NCBI GenBank assembly: GCA_951812925.1
Contig: OX638371.1
Span: forward strand, 113,111,124 to 113,175,123
Source of the DNA: Calliopum simillimum
Taxonomy: Eukaryota > Arthropoda > Insecta > Diptera > Lauxaniidae
Direction of reading: 5' to 3'
Length of the DNA stretch: 64,000 nucleotides
In this document: piece by piece, positions 11,449-22,935 of the stretch
How the letters are laid out: each line of letters begins with the position of its first letter
Position numbering within the stretch: position 1 is the first letter of the stretch
Translations under genes and position numbers: made by a program
Notes under the pieces: model-generated
The model's database searches: none
Told to the model about the DNA's origin: nothing
The model's input: the letters and a program-made list of their open reading frames with translations, nothing else

Positions 11449-12881
11449 TTTCAGCCTGGAATCGAATTGTGAAAAAGAGACGTAACAACGGTGCATCCTT
11501 TCCAATCACATACACCGCAGCAGAAATCCATGCAGCTCTGCTTCACTGCGTAAGATGGTCTCAATTGCAACATTTTTCTGAAGAATTTCAACAATTGTCA
11601 AACGATAGACAACTCTCCACGAGAAGTTCGATTCTTAAACTTTCACCATTTCTCGACTCTTCTTCAATTCTACGTGTTGGTGGGCGACTCAAAAATGCAG
11701 TTTGTAATGTTGATACTAAGCATCCTATGCTGCTGTCTAAAGATAGTATCCTAGCTCAACGCATTGTCTCAGCACAGCACATCAAAAATCTTCACGCTGG
11801 TCCGACGCTACTAATGAACATTTTGCGACAACAATTTTGGATAACTAACTGTCGCCGACTAATCAAACAAGAAATCAACAAATGCGTAGTCTGCACTCGC
11901 TTTCGTGCTTTGACTTGCTCGCAGCAAATGGCAGATCTTCCTAGCAGCCGTGTAACTCAGGCTCGTCCATTTTTACGCACTGGCATAAATTATGCAGGCC
12001 CTTTTTTGATGAAAGTTCATAAAAGCAGAAAAGCAGCTCCGATCAAAGGATATATCGCAGTTTTTGTGTGTCTTTCCACACGGGCAATGCATCTTGAAGT
12101 TGTTTCGGACTTGACATCAGACGCTTTTCTTGCAGCTCTGAAGCGATTTGTCTCTCGAAGAGGTCTACCATCAGATATACACAGTGATAATGGCACCAAC
12201 TTCATTGGTGCTAACCGAGAACTAATGAAAAACTTCAAACAAATATCAAAATCTAAAGAAGTCGGTTCTTACATGGCACATGCGCAAATTAACTGGCATC
12301 TGATCCCACCAGGCGCACCACATTTTGGCGGTATCTGGGAATCAGCTGTCAAAGCTACCAAATTTTACTTGCGGCGTGTTATCGGCGAAATCAAGCTCAC
12401 ATATGAAGAGCTTTCTACTTTGCTCTGCGAAATTGAAGCCCAACTCAACTCTCGCCCACTTACAACCTTGTACGATGACGACATCGATAATATCAACGTA
12501 CTAACGCCAGGCCACTTTCTCATTGGCCAACCATTAGTGCAAATTGCGGAGCCCAGCCTAGAACATCTTAAACTAAACCGTTTATCTCGTTGGCAGCTAC
12601 TCACTCGCTTACAACAGGAGTTTTGGCGTCGATGGCAACGAGAATATCTCACAACGCTGCAGCAACGCTCCAAATGGTACATCGAAAAGCAAAATTTGAA
12701 AGCCGGTTCAATTGTACTAGTCTACGACGAACATGCTCCACCTTCTTGCTGGCAAATGGGCTTAGTCACTGAAGTTCACCCAGGCAAAGACAACTTAGTT
12801 CGCGTGGCAACAGTAAAAACTTCAAGGTCTATCATGAAGCGCCCAGTTACCAAACTATGCATGCTGCCTATTGACGGTTAA
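11445..12881 (+). pseudogene. BEL/Pao integrase and C-terminal domain
   Basis: About 478 codons are in the frame one base back from the upstream pol frame. It opens on GTG, and no ATG start is expected because it is the continuation of pol. A zinc-binding His/His/Cys/Cys region lies near residues 106-150 (NLHAG, CVVC). The DDE core follows, with HSDNGTNF near 245 and GGIWES near 298. The last ~150 residues hold the BEL-type tail (LTPGHFLIG, SRWQLLTRLQQEFWRRW, then a small-barrel-like segment). The integrase itself looks undamaged and would insert cDNA into the genome if expressed as part of Pol. The frameshift at 11443-11448 separates it from the reverse transcriptase. Confidence 0.85.
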
Positions 12882-12905
12882 GGTGTCCCTTAACAGCCGG
12901 GAGAA

Positions 12906-13141
12906 TGTTCTGGTTTTATTTAATAAATTATGTATTTACTTGCAATGTTTAAAATTAATAGTTGTAACAATTTCCCTTTTGTACACATATATATTTCGTA
13001 GGCAACACAGGTCACTATATGTATTAATCTGTTAGTCCTCTCTTCTTATTCTTGTACAATAAAGTCAGTCTCGCACTATCAACCGAATAGCAAACGTCTT
13101 TACTTTCGTCCTACGTCGGCGTAGTTGTTGGACTCGATACA
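12906..13141 (+). repeat. 3' LTR of the BEL/Pao element
   Basis: A purine-rich tract (GCCGGGAGAA) ends at 12905 and TGTTCTGG follows, as expected for a polypurine tract and LTR start. A poly(A) signal AATAAA lies at 13058-13063. I place the end at ...GATACA (13141) because LTRs end in CA. The exact end cannot be fixed without the missing 5' LTR. Confidence 0.6.
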
Positions 13142-14020
13142 GTCCACTCAGTCGGTCAGCAGAACCCTAAAACTGCCCCACCTGTCAAACCAAGGTCTCA
13201 ATTTGTGAAGCCTCTCGGTTTGAAAGTGGTCCATTAATGGATGACACTTGACAGGAGCAGTATTGAGTTTAAAGTTACTATGCGGAAAATTCAAAAAATC
13301 TCAAACTTATCAAACAGCCCTTACACCCACTAACACTGGAGTTGAGTTGAATAGTGCCTTACTTATTTTAAATAAGATCGGTTGTCATTTTATGTGCAGC
13401 TGTAATCCTTCCTTATAGATTTTTAACTGAAGCTTATCTTTCAATTGAACGCAAATTCATGATTTAACACACAAAAGATAAGTGACGAAGTCCCCACGGA
13501 CTATTGGCATAATAACGCAAAACTCAAATCAACTTTCCATAAAATCTTTCAGCATTTTTCAGTCATAATTAATAGAGCTTCTACCCTCTTCTGTTCCAAA
13601 ATACCACTTTGCATAGTCTGTCATTTCATTTGCCAACAGAAAACCTCATCCTGCTCAAACGCTTACTCAACGCTTAAGCAGGCAGTCAGGCAGAGTCCTT
13701 ATTCATAATTAATAAACTTTATTTGCATAACTTAAGTTTTGACAGCGCATTTCACAGCAAGCGAAAAGCTTTTAGTTGTTACCTAAGGAAAAATTAGCGC
13801 GCGCTAACTCTTTTATGTCAACAATAGCAACAACAACAGCAACAACAAAATCCAACTATAATGCAATCAAAACAGTTTAACGCCATTTAAAGTGTTCTCG
13901 ACAACGCAAACACCAAAAGCAACAATTGAATTAAGGACTTCACCAAAAAAGCGCGACATCATTTAAGAGTTTCATTAAGCTTTTTAACTCCTTAACTTTA
14001 TTTGTCAAGTGCAAACAACA
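13142..14020. other. Unassigned
   Basis: No gene is recognised. CCTGTCAA near 13190 and TTGACAGG near 13247 form an 8-bp inverted pair, and a CAACAACAGC run occurs near 13828. Confidence 0.35.
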
Positions 14021-14415
14021 ACAATAATAGCAACAACAACAACAACAATAGCAATAATAAATGCCAACAATACCAGGCAACTGTCATTCAATGTTTACGC
14101 ATAAAAGCAAAATTTTGTACGAGCGCGCGCAAAAAGTTTTGTTGTTGCTGTTGCTGCTGCTGTTGCTGTTGGTGGTGTCAAACTTTTGCTGACAAATTGA
14201 AGTTGATGCTGCGTTGTATTGTTTAAATGCTGTTATTGTTGCTGTTGTTGCTATTGTTGTTGGTTTAATATTTTAGTGAACTTTTGTTTGTTTGTTGAAT
14301 GCAACTAAAAGTGGTTGAATTTGGACTTTGTTAATGTTGTCGTTGTTGTTGTTGTTGGTTTTGTTGTTGCTGTTATTGTCAACATTGATCAACAAACAGC
14401 AAATGATGCTGCTGC
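14021..14415. repeat. CAA/TTG triplet-repeat patches
   Basis: (AAC)n-like runs lie at about 14021-14060, and GTT/GCT runs at 14141-14172, 14225-14265 and 14335-14372. The short Asn-, Gln- or Cys-rich open frames on both strands come from these triplets and are not called as genes. Confidence 0.8.
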
Positions 14416-14900
14416 TGCTGCTAGAGATTTTATGACAATGAAGGAAATCTGTTGGCTGCTGGCTGCACTTAAAAGCTTTCACTTAATCTTTGCCATTAAG
14501 TGTAATTTATTCAATTTGCGTTGCATGAAGTTGTCATAAAATTAATTACTTAGGTATTTATTCGCATTACGCTGAAAGCTTTCACATTTCACGTGTAAAT
14601 TATAAAGAAATTTCACTTAAACAAAAACTTATTCTAAGAGATTTGCAAGCAACTGCAGATTGTGACATACATAATTGCATAATAATGCAGTGGTAATAAT
14701 CAAAAGGAAAATTTTTCGGGAAGTGTTGAGAAAAGTTGAGAATGTTAATCGCAGAATATCCGAAGAGTTAAATGAGCAAGCATTCTTTCCTACAGCACCG
14801 TTCGACAAAATTTAACTTTTGGTTGCTGAAAAACTGGTTGAACAAACAATATAGTCTGAAAATATGGCTATTAATAGGTTAAACTTGTCTTCTCGATTTT
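14416..14900. other. Unassigned
   Basis: I see nothing beyond AT-rich DNA and short GCT runs. Confidence 0.3.
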
Positions 14901-15600
14901 ATGGGCCAGGTCAAATTTTTTTTTAATCGGTCTTTGAAGTTTTCTATCAAGGTGTCGAGTCGACACATTAAATTTTACGATCCTTATATCACGTGTTTCA
15001 AAAACTTATGCAGGATATTACGTGGAATATTTGTGTATACGACTTTAACCCTCTACAACCCCCACATATGGGTACTTTTTACCCATTTCTTAGATAGATG
15101 CAAAAATTACCCCAAAACAGGGGAAAAATGGATCGGTATGTACCACAGAAATATTTGCTATAAAAGTTCACTAATAGTTGCCGAACACTTAAAAGTCGAA
15201 ACATTATCGCGAAGGCCAAAAAATTGTCAACCTCATTAAAAACCATACACATTTCATGATAATAAAGTTTTTTTACGCATTATTCTTAAGCATTTCTTGT
15301 CTTCGGTGACAACTGACCAAATTTTTTTGTGATATATTTGGTGTAACATTTTAACCCATTATTATCAATTTTTTGGGAAAAGGTGTCAAAAAGACCCACA
15401 AAAACAGAATAAAATGGGTTAATGTCTTCTAAAAAATTTTCTTTGCATAATTTTGCTATGACCTTGGGACGACAAGTTTTGTCCAAAACGTACCTTTAAA
15501 ATTTTACAGTAAGGATCGTAAAATTCAATTAGTCGACACAACACTTTAAAAGGCCGATTAAAAAAATAAATTCGACCCGATCCTGAAAACCGGGAAGGCA
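14901..15600. mobile_element. Nested inverted-repeat element, copy 1
   Basis: The outer arms pair across the region. The left block at 14915-14990 (AATCGGTCTTTGAAG, then AAATTTTACGATCCTTA) is the reverse complement of the right block at 15498-15590 (TAAGGATCGTAAAATT, then AGGCCGATT). A TTAA-flanked element occupies the middle. The left arm plus the TTAA element recurs at 55725-56421. Confidence 0.65.
15049..15418. mobile_element. piggyBac-like short element (370 bp)
   Basis: The stretch begins CCCTCTACAACCCCC and ends ...AATAAAATGGG, with TTAA immediately outside on both sides (15045-15048 and 15419-15422). A TTAA target and CCC/GGG ends are the piggyBac signature. It has no transposase. Internal blocks (CATATGGGTA, GTTGCCGAACACTT, AAAAGACC) match the element at 55903-56417. 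Confidence 0.65.
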
Positions 15601-15699
15601 CCTATTGCTTATTTTAAGCCATATTTTACAATATACTTATTGGTTTTATTCAGTTTTGCAAAATAAAATCGAATGCTGCATAGTGGTATTTTAGGGAAA

Positions 15700-15925
15700 A
15701 AAGCGAATGTTTCACCGCGGTCTCCCTGTTGTCCTCTACTAACCTGTCCTTATTTGTTTTCGAGAGCCCGCGCCACCGCTACACTCTTGGAAATTTTCGG
15801 TAAACAAAGCCTGCGGTCTTAGTCAATGTTCACTGAAAGGCGTGTATTGGTTTTCTCTTGAAAGCATCAGATTCATCCAAGGATGATTGAAATATTCAAA
15901 GAACACCTCATTGCCGGTCAAGTTA
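15700..15925 (+). repeat. Dispersed repeat, copy A
   Basis: Blocks such as TAACCTGTCC, CATCCAAGGATG.TTGAAAT and AAAGAACAC also occur in reverse orientation near 59550-59760. The intervening spacing is similar, so both derive from one repeat family. It is more GC-rich than its surroundings and may once have been coding. I do not recognise it. Confidence 0.5.
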
Positions 15926-17560
15926 CTAGAGAACGATACCATTGCCGGAACTTGCATTCCAACATTCCATTTTCATCCACGATCAGCTGTTTTCTTTTAG
16001 CGATAGGATTTGACAGTTGGCACTCACTGTTTCGGCACCAGGGTTGCTGCTGCACGCGATAACCATGCAATTCTTGTGCAAATGTTTGTCAAGCGGTTGC
16101 ACGATAGTTTGTCAAGCCCGTTGGATGTGATTATCCTTGAACTATCTATTTACTAAAAATACTTAGTTACAAATTAATTCTAGACTTATTTAACTAGAAA
16201 ATCTTTACTTAATTTAACCTTAATGAGTTCTTAAAATTATTAAAACTTTAAATACGAGTAATAATTATAAAGATGTGGACGCATACAAGACTATTAATTT
16301 AGTAAGACTATTAGAGGAAACATTTCAATTGCATTGATTTTCTGCTAAAGAAAACAGCATAAAGAGCCAAACAGAAAATGTTACGACTCATTCTGTCGCT
16401 TGGCCACAAAGTCGGCTATATTTTCATGCAGCCAGCAGCTTAAAGTTACTTAAAGCCAAAGTTACTCGCATATCCTTACTACAAGCATTTTAATCTTAAT
16501 GCAAGAAAACAGAGAAGCAACAAATTATTTACCACAAAGTCGCAGTAACTTTTTGCAAAAGCTGCGCCGTCGTAGCCTTGATGTGGCCAAGACCACAAAA
16601 CCGCTGACCGGCTGCCAGTCAGCTACTATCAACGCTCTGTTGCTGCAACAAAGTGTCAAAATGTCAGCCAAGTTAACTGCTCAATAGCGTTTACTTTGGT
16701 TACGTTTGCTTTTGCTGCTGTTTGCAACATTTCTTTTGCTGCTGCTGCTGAAACTGTGTAGCTATAATTAAAATGAAACAATTTAAAATTCTCTTGCTTT
16801 GACTTTTTTAATGTAAATTTTTAGTTAATTTTTTTTCAATTTTTTCCATCAGCTGCTGCACTTTCTTTGCTCTGCTCCTCCTGTTTCTTCTGCTGCTGCA
16901 TGAATAACTAAAAAAAACTTCAAAATGTCCAAAATGCCAGTCGTCGTCATATGAAATTTTTATTGCTTTTGATTGCTTACAACTCAAATGTTTTTCAGCT
17001 TTTTCTTTTCATCACTCGTTGGATGCTGTCAAAGTGGACATTTTTCTGCACACCTGTGCTCAAAGTGCCGTAAAAAATGTCAAAAAGTTATGTTGAGTGC
17101 CCTCATCGGTTGTGGTGGATGGATGGATGATGTCTGCCTGACTGCCTTCGCTTGGTTATGTGTGCTTGACTTTTCTTGCCTTTTTCTTTTGCTGTTGCAT
17201 ATTTTAAGGATTGCTGAATTTTTTTTTTTTTTTTTTTCTTTCTAAAATGCCTTGAATGTGTCGTTATTCCTTCTTTTTCTTTCAAGCATTATAATATTGT
17301 GCATATTTTATCCATCTATCATATTGGCTTTGATGTAGAATATTTTATCTACGCATTTAATGTAAATTGATTGATATTCATTAGGGTGTATTTTTGAAGT
17401 TCTTTTTTTACTATTTATATATGTAAAAGGGAAAACATCAGCAAAGAAATTTTTCACTTCGTTTGAATAGAAGTCATGCAAGGTCAGAAAAAATATGGTG
17501 AAATAAAGACACAAAATGAAAAGTAATTCCAACCTCTTTGACAAGGCTCTGCTTAACTGA
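15926..17560. other. Unassigned; one small ATG frame
   Basis: No gene is recognised. A 62-codon ATG frame at 16499-16687 (+) is fairly GC-rich with a basic stretch (QKLRRRSLDVAKTTK), but it has no domain and no clear splice context. GCT/CTG runs lie near 16710-16750 and 16855-16900, and a poly-T run near 17220-17237. Confidence 0.35.
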
Positions 17561-17933
17561 CAAAAACTGCTTCACTGCTTCACTGCTTCAAAACACTATA
17601 CTGAAAGAGTTTTTTGAGACAATTAGAATAAATTTCACTTAAATACTAAAGACTATAAATGCACGCTCTAGGCGTAAACTGGACGAACTCGGAAAAGAGG
17701 GCGTGTCACCTCCTATATAAGCAAAAGCTTCAAAACGCTTTACTGAAAACGTTTTTTGAGATAGTCCAACTAAATTTCTCTCAGACACTAAGAATTATAA
17801 CTGCAAGCTCTAAACAGAAACTGGGTGAACTTGGACAAGAGGGCGTGGCACCTCCCATATAAGCAAAATTTTTGAAATACTGCAGTATAGGGTATTTATT
17901 TTTGGCCAGGCCAAAGGTTACATCCTTACTAGT
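17560..17933 (+). mobile_element. DINE-1-like element, 3' part
   Basis: Two ~142-bp tandem units (GGGCGTG motif at about 17698 and 17841, each followed by ATATAAGCAAAA) lead into a 3' end with a hairpin TTTGGCCAGGCCAAA and then CCTTACTAGT. The same order ends the full copy at 30709-31481. A terminal hairpin shortly before CTAG is the Helitron/Helentron-type 3' end. The 5' module is absent. Confidence 0.7.
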
Positions 17934-19165
17934 TGTTGCTTATTTTGTCAATTTATGCCGCAGTACTTTGCATTTAGGACAAAATACACGCAATAAAGAC
18001 TCAATGTGTACATAGACCAATGTAGTGCCTAGAAAGTTAAATTTTTTTTTAAATCTTTGAAAAAGATATATTTGTTGCTTGAAAGTTTCTTTGACTTTAA
18101 GAAATTTAGCTAAAGTAGTGTTGTGATTTGCATTAAAGTCGCTGTCTCTAACTAATGTAATTTACCTGACCCATGTTGAACTTCTGAAAACGTCAAATGT
18201 ATTACATTCATTCATCAAAAAATTAAGCAGCACTCAGTCATGAAATCCATAAAACAAAAACTCCTCTGTACTATGTATTAATATGTACGTGCACACCTTG
18301 AACTTTGCGCAAAAAATAAAATTGCGTATCCTTTCTTAGTCCTTAATATGAAAAATGTTTAGTCTGGTCAAACATAAAAGGTATAAAGAAGAACACAGCA
18401 GCAGCAGCAGAGAAGCGGAAGAAAAGAAATGAGGCAAAAATAAAAATAAAATTCACTTCAAAAGCGCAACCACGCTCATGAATAACAAAACAGCTGCTTG
18501 CCGCTACTCCAGGATATGCTTACTACTTAAAAGCAGGACATAAGCTTACGGGTGGCGTCGCTGTCCACCCCTATCATTTTCAGCAGCACTGGGCAGCAAC
18601 GGTAAAGTTATGCCGCCGCCGTCGCTCAGTGGTGCTCAAGACCCAAAACTAATCCTTTATACAGGAAAACGTCTCAAGCGCAACAGCTTTATGGTATCTT
18701 CTAGGCGGCATGGCATGGCATGGCACACATACAATTGTATAAGTGTTGGTTGCTACATGTATGTATGTACGAGTGTGCGTGTAAGTGTGTCGCTTGCATT
18801 TAGATTAAAATGGCAATTCACAAAGCTCATCACTCAATCAAATCTCCAGTGGTTGCGGCAGCAGAAATGGCAGTAACAGCAGGCAGCAGCTGTAAAGAGA
18901 GGCAAACAGAGTTGCCAACGATTTTGAAAAGTTGAATTTTTAATTTCTAAAAATTTTGACAATAAATAGCAATTGTAGCGATAAAAGAAGAATTTAGCTG
19001 AGCTACAGAAACTGCACAGTATTTTCTTTTTTAATTTAAAAACTGTAATCACTATTCTGGCAACTCTGTGCTGCAATAACTTTAACAACAATGTGTCCAG
19101 TTACAAATAGCAGATGCTTGTCAAGACATTTGCGATGTAGTCAGCATATCAACAGCAACAACAAC
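17934..19165. other. Unassigned
   Basis: No gene is recognised. A GC-richer patch at 18545-18720 contains GCCGCCGCCGTCGC and a TATG/TGTG patch follows. No frame there is convincing. Confidence 0.3.
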
Positions 19166-19336
19166 CCGTTTAAGACGAACATCCGAAGAAGATGAAGATG
19201 AAGTTGAAGCAGCCACAGTGGCAGCATCTGAATGCGAATGAAGGGCATTCATTTGTTTCTGACACAACTCATTATGTTTAATATCCTCATCACCAGGCGC
19301 CCGGGTTATTACGGTGTTGGCGGCGGTGGTGATATC
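19166..19336 (-). CDS. Candidate host exon, unrecognised product
   Basis: On the minus strand an acceptor-like CATCCTCACAG is followed by exactly 57 open codons. The stretch then meets a donor-like CGG|GTTGTT. The exon would be 171 bp and phase 0 at both ends. The peptide starts DITTAANTV, continues ITRAPGDEDIKHNEL, then a His/Ser/Ala segment and a Ser run, and ends DVRLKR. The codons are GC-rich while the flanks are AT- and poly-T-rich, as expected for a fly exon inside intron DNA. No family is recognised. An alternative is the plus strand, where a shorter acidic frame (TSEEDEDEVE) overlaps. There is no neighbouring exon that I can link to it. Confidence 0.4.
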
Positions 19337-19339
19337 CTG

Positions 19340-21025
19340 TGAGGATGCGTTGCGTAATAAATTTTGTTATATAATTTATTTACTTTTTTTTTTTCTTTTT
19401 CTTTATTCATTCAGTGGTTTCATGTTTACTCTATTTTTTTTTTTTTTTTTTTTTTTGGACTTGGAAGAGTGCAGAAAATATTTTAAATGCACATCAGGTA
19501 GTTTGGGGATTTTAGAAAAATATGATTATTAAAGTGAGAAATACAAAAAAAACATGATCATTAATAAAAGTTGGGGAAGAAAAAAATTTCTTTAAATAAA
19601 ATTCTGGTTTATTTAAATTCTAATCTTTAAGTTCACAGGATCTCAGATCAAAAAACCGATTTCGAACAAAATAAGAAAATATGTTTCAAGTAAAATCGTA
19701 GAATCTGTTATTATATATTCGAATGCTTTTTTTTTTGAGTATGTATCCTTAAAAGACTTCCTGTTTTTTCTAATTGTCCCACTAACCCATTCGAAAATGT
19801 GCATGTAAAAAATTCCATTGCATACTTCAGTGCGCCTTTTACTAAATTTCCATACTTCCATGGCATTTTCACAAAACATATCGTGACGAATCAGACAAAA
19901 GCTGAAAATCTTTTTTACTTTGTCAATTTGAAAAGGATGCTCTCCTTTCATCGTTTATTTAACACATTCACAAGCTAATCAAAATACTCGTACACATACT
20001 CGTACGTACACAAAAGAAGAGGAAAACAAAGTTTCTTGTAGAATTCGGCATTTTCATTTGCATATAGAATAGTGTAAATATGTATGTATGTACATTGTAT
20101 AACTAAAATAACATTTTATATACATACATACATAATAATTTCCATAAATTTTAACATATACAATGAAAAGAAAAAGTGTGAAAGTTGCCAGTGAGTGAGT
20201 GTAGATTATGAAAACATTTTCATTTTGCTTTGCTTTGAATAAGGAGTAAACTTTGGAATTTCTTTTCGATTTGCATTTGCTGGGAAATTTATGCGCACAC
20301 ATACGCACTATCCTTAAAACATGCACACAAGAAAACACATACTACAATAGAACACTTTTAATAGCACATTTACACTTATTAAGAAAGAGTCAAATCTTAC
20401 ACGAAAATTTACAAGAATCAAAGCAGGCACATACATGCATTTGTAAAAACCCCAAAAATTCATTTGAAAATCAAATTTCATTTAACACTTGAAACATTTA
20501 ATAAAAACCACGAAAATTCTTAAGAAAAATCGAATAACAAAACTTAAAAAAAAAACAACGGTATAAAGAAAAAACAAGAACATCTACAACATTAAAACAA
20601 ATTTTGGAAATTTCAATTATGGACCAAATAAAAGAGGTCGATCCAATTAAAGAAATTCTTGAAATATATTATACGTATCGAAAGTGTTTATTGAATATCA
20701 TCACATTTGGTTGTAGACATTTTGGAACTGCGAAATAATATAAAACAATTCTAGGGCTCAAGATGCGTCCAAAAGTTTTAGTAAACCTTTTGGTTTAAGA
20801 TCTGCTAGACTAAACGAAGAACAAATCTTATGATCGAAAGAGAGCTTTGTGTGACATAAGGGTTCCAGATTTATTTTGTCGTGTATCGAAGTTTTATTAT
20901 AATTAAAAATAAAAGTCAATGCATAGAATTAATCAGATAAGCGAAACAAAATTTTTTTTTTTTCTTATTGAAAGAAAGATAAATGGTGATCTCTTACATA
21001 TTTAGAGAAAAATAGTCAGTGGTGC
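19340..21025. other. Unassigned; poly-T runs and one 102-codon frame
   Basis: Poly-T tracts lie at about 19384-19395 and 19434-19456. A minus-strand ATG frame at 19643-19951 (102 codons, starting MKGEHPFQIDKVKK) contains a GTTAGT donor-like site at about codon 55. It has no recognisable domain and is left uncalled. Confidence 0.35.
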
Positions 21026-21029
21026 GCTA

Positions 21030-21310
21030 ATGAACCAGAATTACATCAATTCCACCCAACATTTCTCGAATTTTCACCCATGATCATTGCTATGTCATCA
21101 CTGTACCATAAACAGTCAAAACCTTTAACTTTGAGCGCTCTAACAAGACCATCAAACAGCAGGAATCACACCATAAGAGTGGAAAAGGAACCCCCTCCCA
21201 CTGCCGGGAACACTGTATTGCTTTGAGTGAGTCTTCATACCAACCAATTCTGTCTACTTTGTTCTAGGAAAGAGCTTGGATAAATAAAACTAGTCGATCC
21301 GGCGATACCT
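21030..21310 (-). pseudogene. LINE reverse transcriptase relic
   Basis: The minus strand, read across frames, gives pieces of a reverse transcriptase palm domain: a Gly-rich GVPFPLLW-like block near 21200 and a YSDDIAMIMG block near 21095 (the YxDD active site). Stops and frame changes interrupt it. The spacing of the two blocks matches R1/Jockey-type LINEs. The piece ends just before the mariner left end. Confidence 0.5.
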
Positions 21311-21316
21311 TGTGTA

Positions 21317-22569
21317 CGTAGGGCACTACTTATTTTTCGGGAATAGCAAATAATAACAAACAGTTTTAATTGTAAATGGCTTTATTGTTTTTAAAAATAT
21401 TTCCTTTGATGATCAATATACTTTTGCATTCATCCAAACCATTTGTCATAGCAGTTTTCCCATTCCTCTTGAGGCACCTCCAAAATATGGTTTTTGAACG
21501 CTTCAACTGCTTCTGCGTTGAACACGCAGTTTTCCTTTGATATTCGGGAACAAGAAGAAGTCATTGGGTGCCAAATCAGGACTGTACGAAGGATGAGTCA
21601 TCAATTCGATGTTTTGACTGCACAAAAATTCAACTGTTTCACGAGATGTGTGAGAGCTCGCATTGTCATGATGGAGAATGATTAGTCTTCGGAAGTTGGT
21701 GTTGCTAATTTCTCCGAAGACTTCCGGCAAACAAATGGACGTATATCACTTAGAATTGACCGTTCTACAATTCTCAAGAGGAATAGTGGCCACATGACCC
21801 TTTCGACCGAAGAAACAGGCGACCATTTGCTTCACTGTGCTTCTTCCACGATCAACCTTTGTTGGACTAAGCTCGTCTTGGAATACCCACACGGTCGATT
21901 GCTGTTTTTTTTTCCGGCTCATACGTATATATTCATGATTCGTCACTTGTCACAATCTTATACACGTCTTTTGAAGCACCACAGTCGAATTTTTTATCAT
22001 TTCCTTACACCAAACGATGCGAGCCTTTTTTTGAGCGATTGATAAATTATGGGGTTACCAACAAGAACAAACATTTTTTACAACTAAATGTTCATGCAAA
22101 ATCAAATGTATTGGAATGAAACTAATGTGCAAAGATGCCTCTATCTCACAATATGCCGATATTTCATTATCAGTTCATGCACTGCATCGATGTTTTGTGG
22201 CGCAACAACCAATTTTGGACTACCTTAACGGAATTCGTCGGTGACCGAACTCCGACCACAATTGAATTCATTTTACTAACCATATACTGTGGTTTTTGAT
22301 AGTGCTTTATCGCCATACAAAGAATTGAGTTCATCGACATGTTCTTGTTGTCATAATCCACATCGAAAGTTGTGAAAAATAACCCAACGAAAACCTTTTC
22401 TTGAAATTTCCATTTTTTGGCCAAATTGACTTTCTTAACTTACTGGAAACAGAACAAAACATTGTGAGTACGTTTATGTTAAAAAATGTCAAACTTTATT
22501 ATGATGTTGCCAGGTTTTAGCTATTGACATTAGTGTTGCCAGTTCCCGAAATAAAAGTAGTGCCCCTCG
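21317..22569 (-). mobile_element. Mariner element, irritans-like, degenerate
   Basis: The element has terminal repeats GGGCACTACTT.TTTTCGGGAA (left, 21321) and the matching inverse at the right end (...TTCCCGAAATAAAAGTAGTGCCCC). TA flanks both sides (21315-21316 and 22570-22571). At about 1253 bp it is of normal mariner size. The transposase reads on the minus strand. A relic of the same family is at 1-175. Confidence 0.85.
21400..22424 (-). pseudogene. Mariner transposase (D,D34D), inactive
   Basis: Mariner transposase cuts and rejoins DNA at TA sites as a dimer bound to the terminal repeats. On the minus strand the N-terminal part (22424 downward) is full of stops. The catalytic part is still readable in pieces. 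These are a TSDES block with a stop where Trp is usual (about 21950), then QDELSPTKV to PLENCRTV (21946-21746), then LHHDNASSHTS and YSPDLAPNDFFLFP (21730-21503), and finally the LEVPQEEW tail (near 21460). All three catalytic Asp positions can be placed, but frames change at least twice. Confidence 0.85.
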
Positions 22570-22571
22570 TA

Positions 22572-22935
22572 AACAATGCCGCAAAGAAGACAGAATCTTT
22601 GCAAACATCCTAACAAAAAATTCCCTTTAGCTTCAAAAATACGACTACAGGTAAGGACGTAATTGTTCAGTCAAGAAATCTTTGATTAATATTTATGTTG
22701 CATTGGCAAAGAACTGGTTGATAAAACATACTTTACGGTGTTAGGACATAGTATCATTCCAAAAGTCAATACAGAATTAGCGGTCTGCAGAAGACATCTT
22801 CAAATAAAGCGTATTTTTTTTGCTTGCTATTTTACATTGAACCGAAGTCTTTGATTCAAAAAATTTAGGAATAAAATCTTCATTGTACACTGATTTCATT
22901 TTTACATTGAAATACACTGTCTTGGCTTATCAGTA
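22572..22935. other. Unassigned
   Basis: I see nothing that I can assign. Confidence 0.3.

Larger units (their letters stand above)
8400..13141 (+). mobile_element. BEL/Pao LTR retrotransposon, 5'-truncated
   Basis: From left to right the element contains the end of Gag with zinc knuckles, an aspartic protease, reverse transcriptase, RNase H, integrase, and a 3' LTR. The 5' LTR, leader and N-terminal Gag are missing. Homology begins about 85 bases after the Foldback palindrome. Domain order (RNase H before integrase) and the long protein tail after integrase are typical of BEL/Pao. The pol frame is broken once, near 11443-11448, so this copy is defective. Confidence 0.9.

Noticed and set aside
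14002..14539. Asn-, Cys- and Val-rich small proteins
   Set aside because: They are direct readings of CAA/TTG/GCT triplet repeats on both strands.
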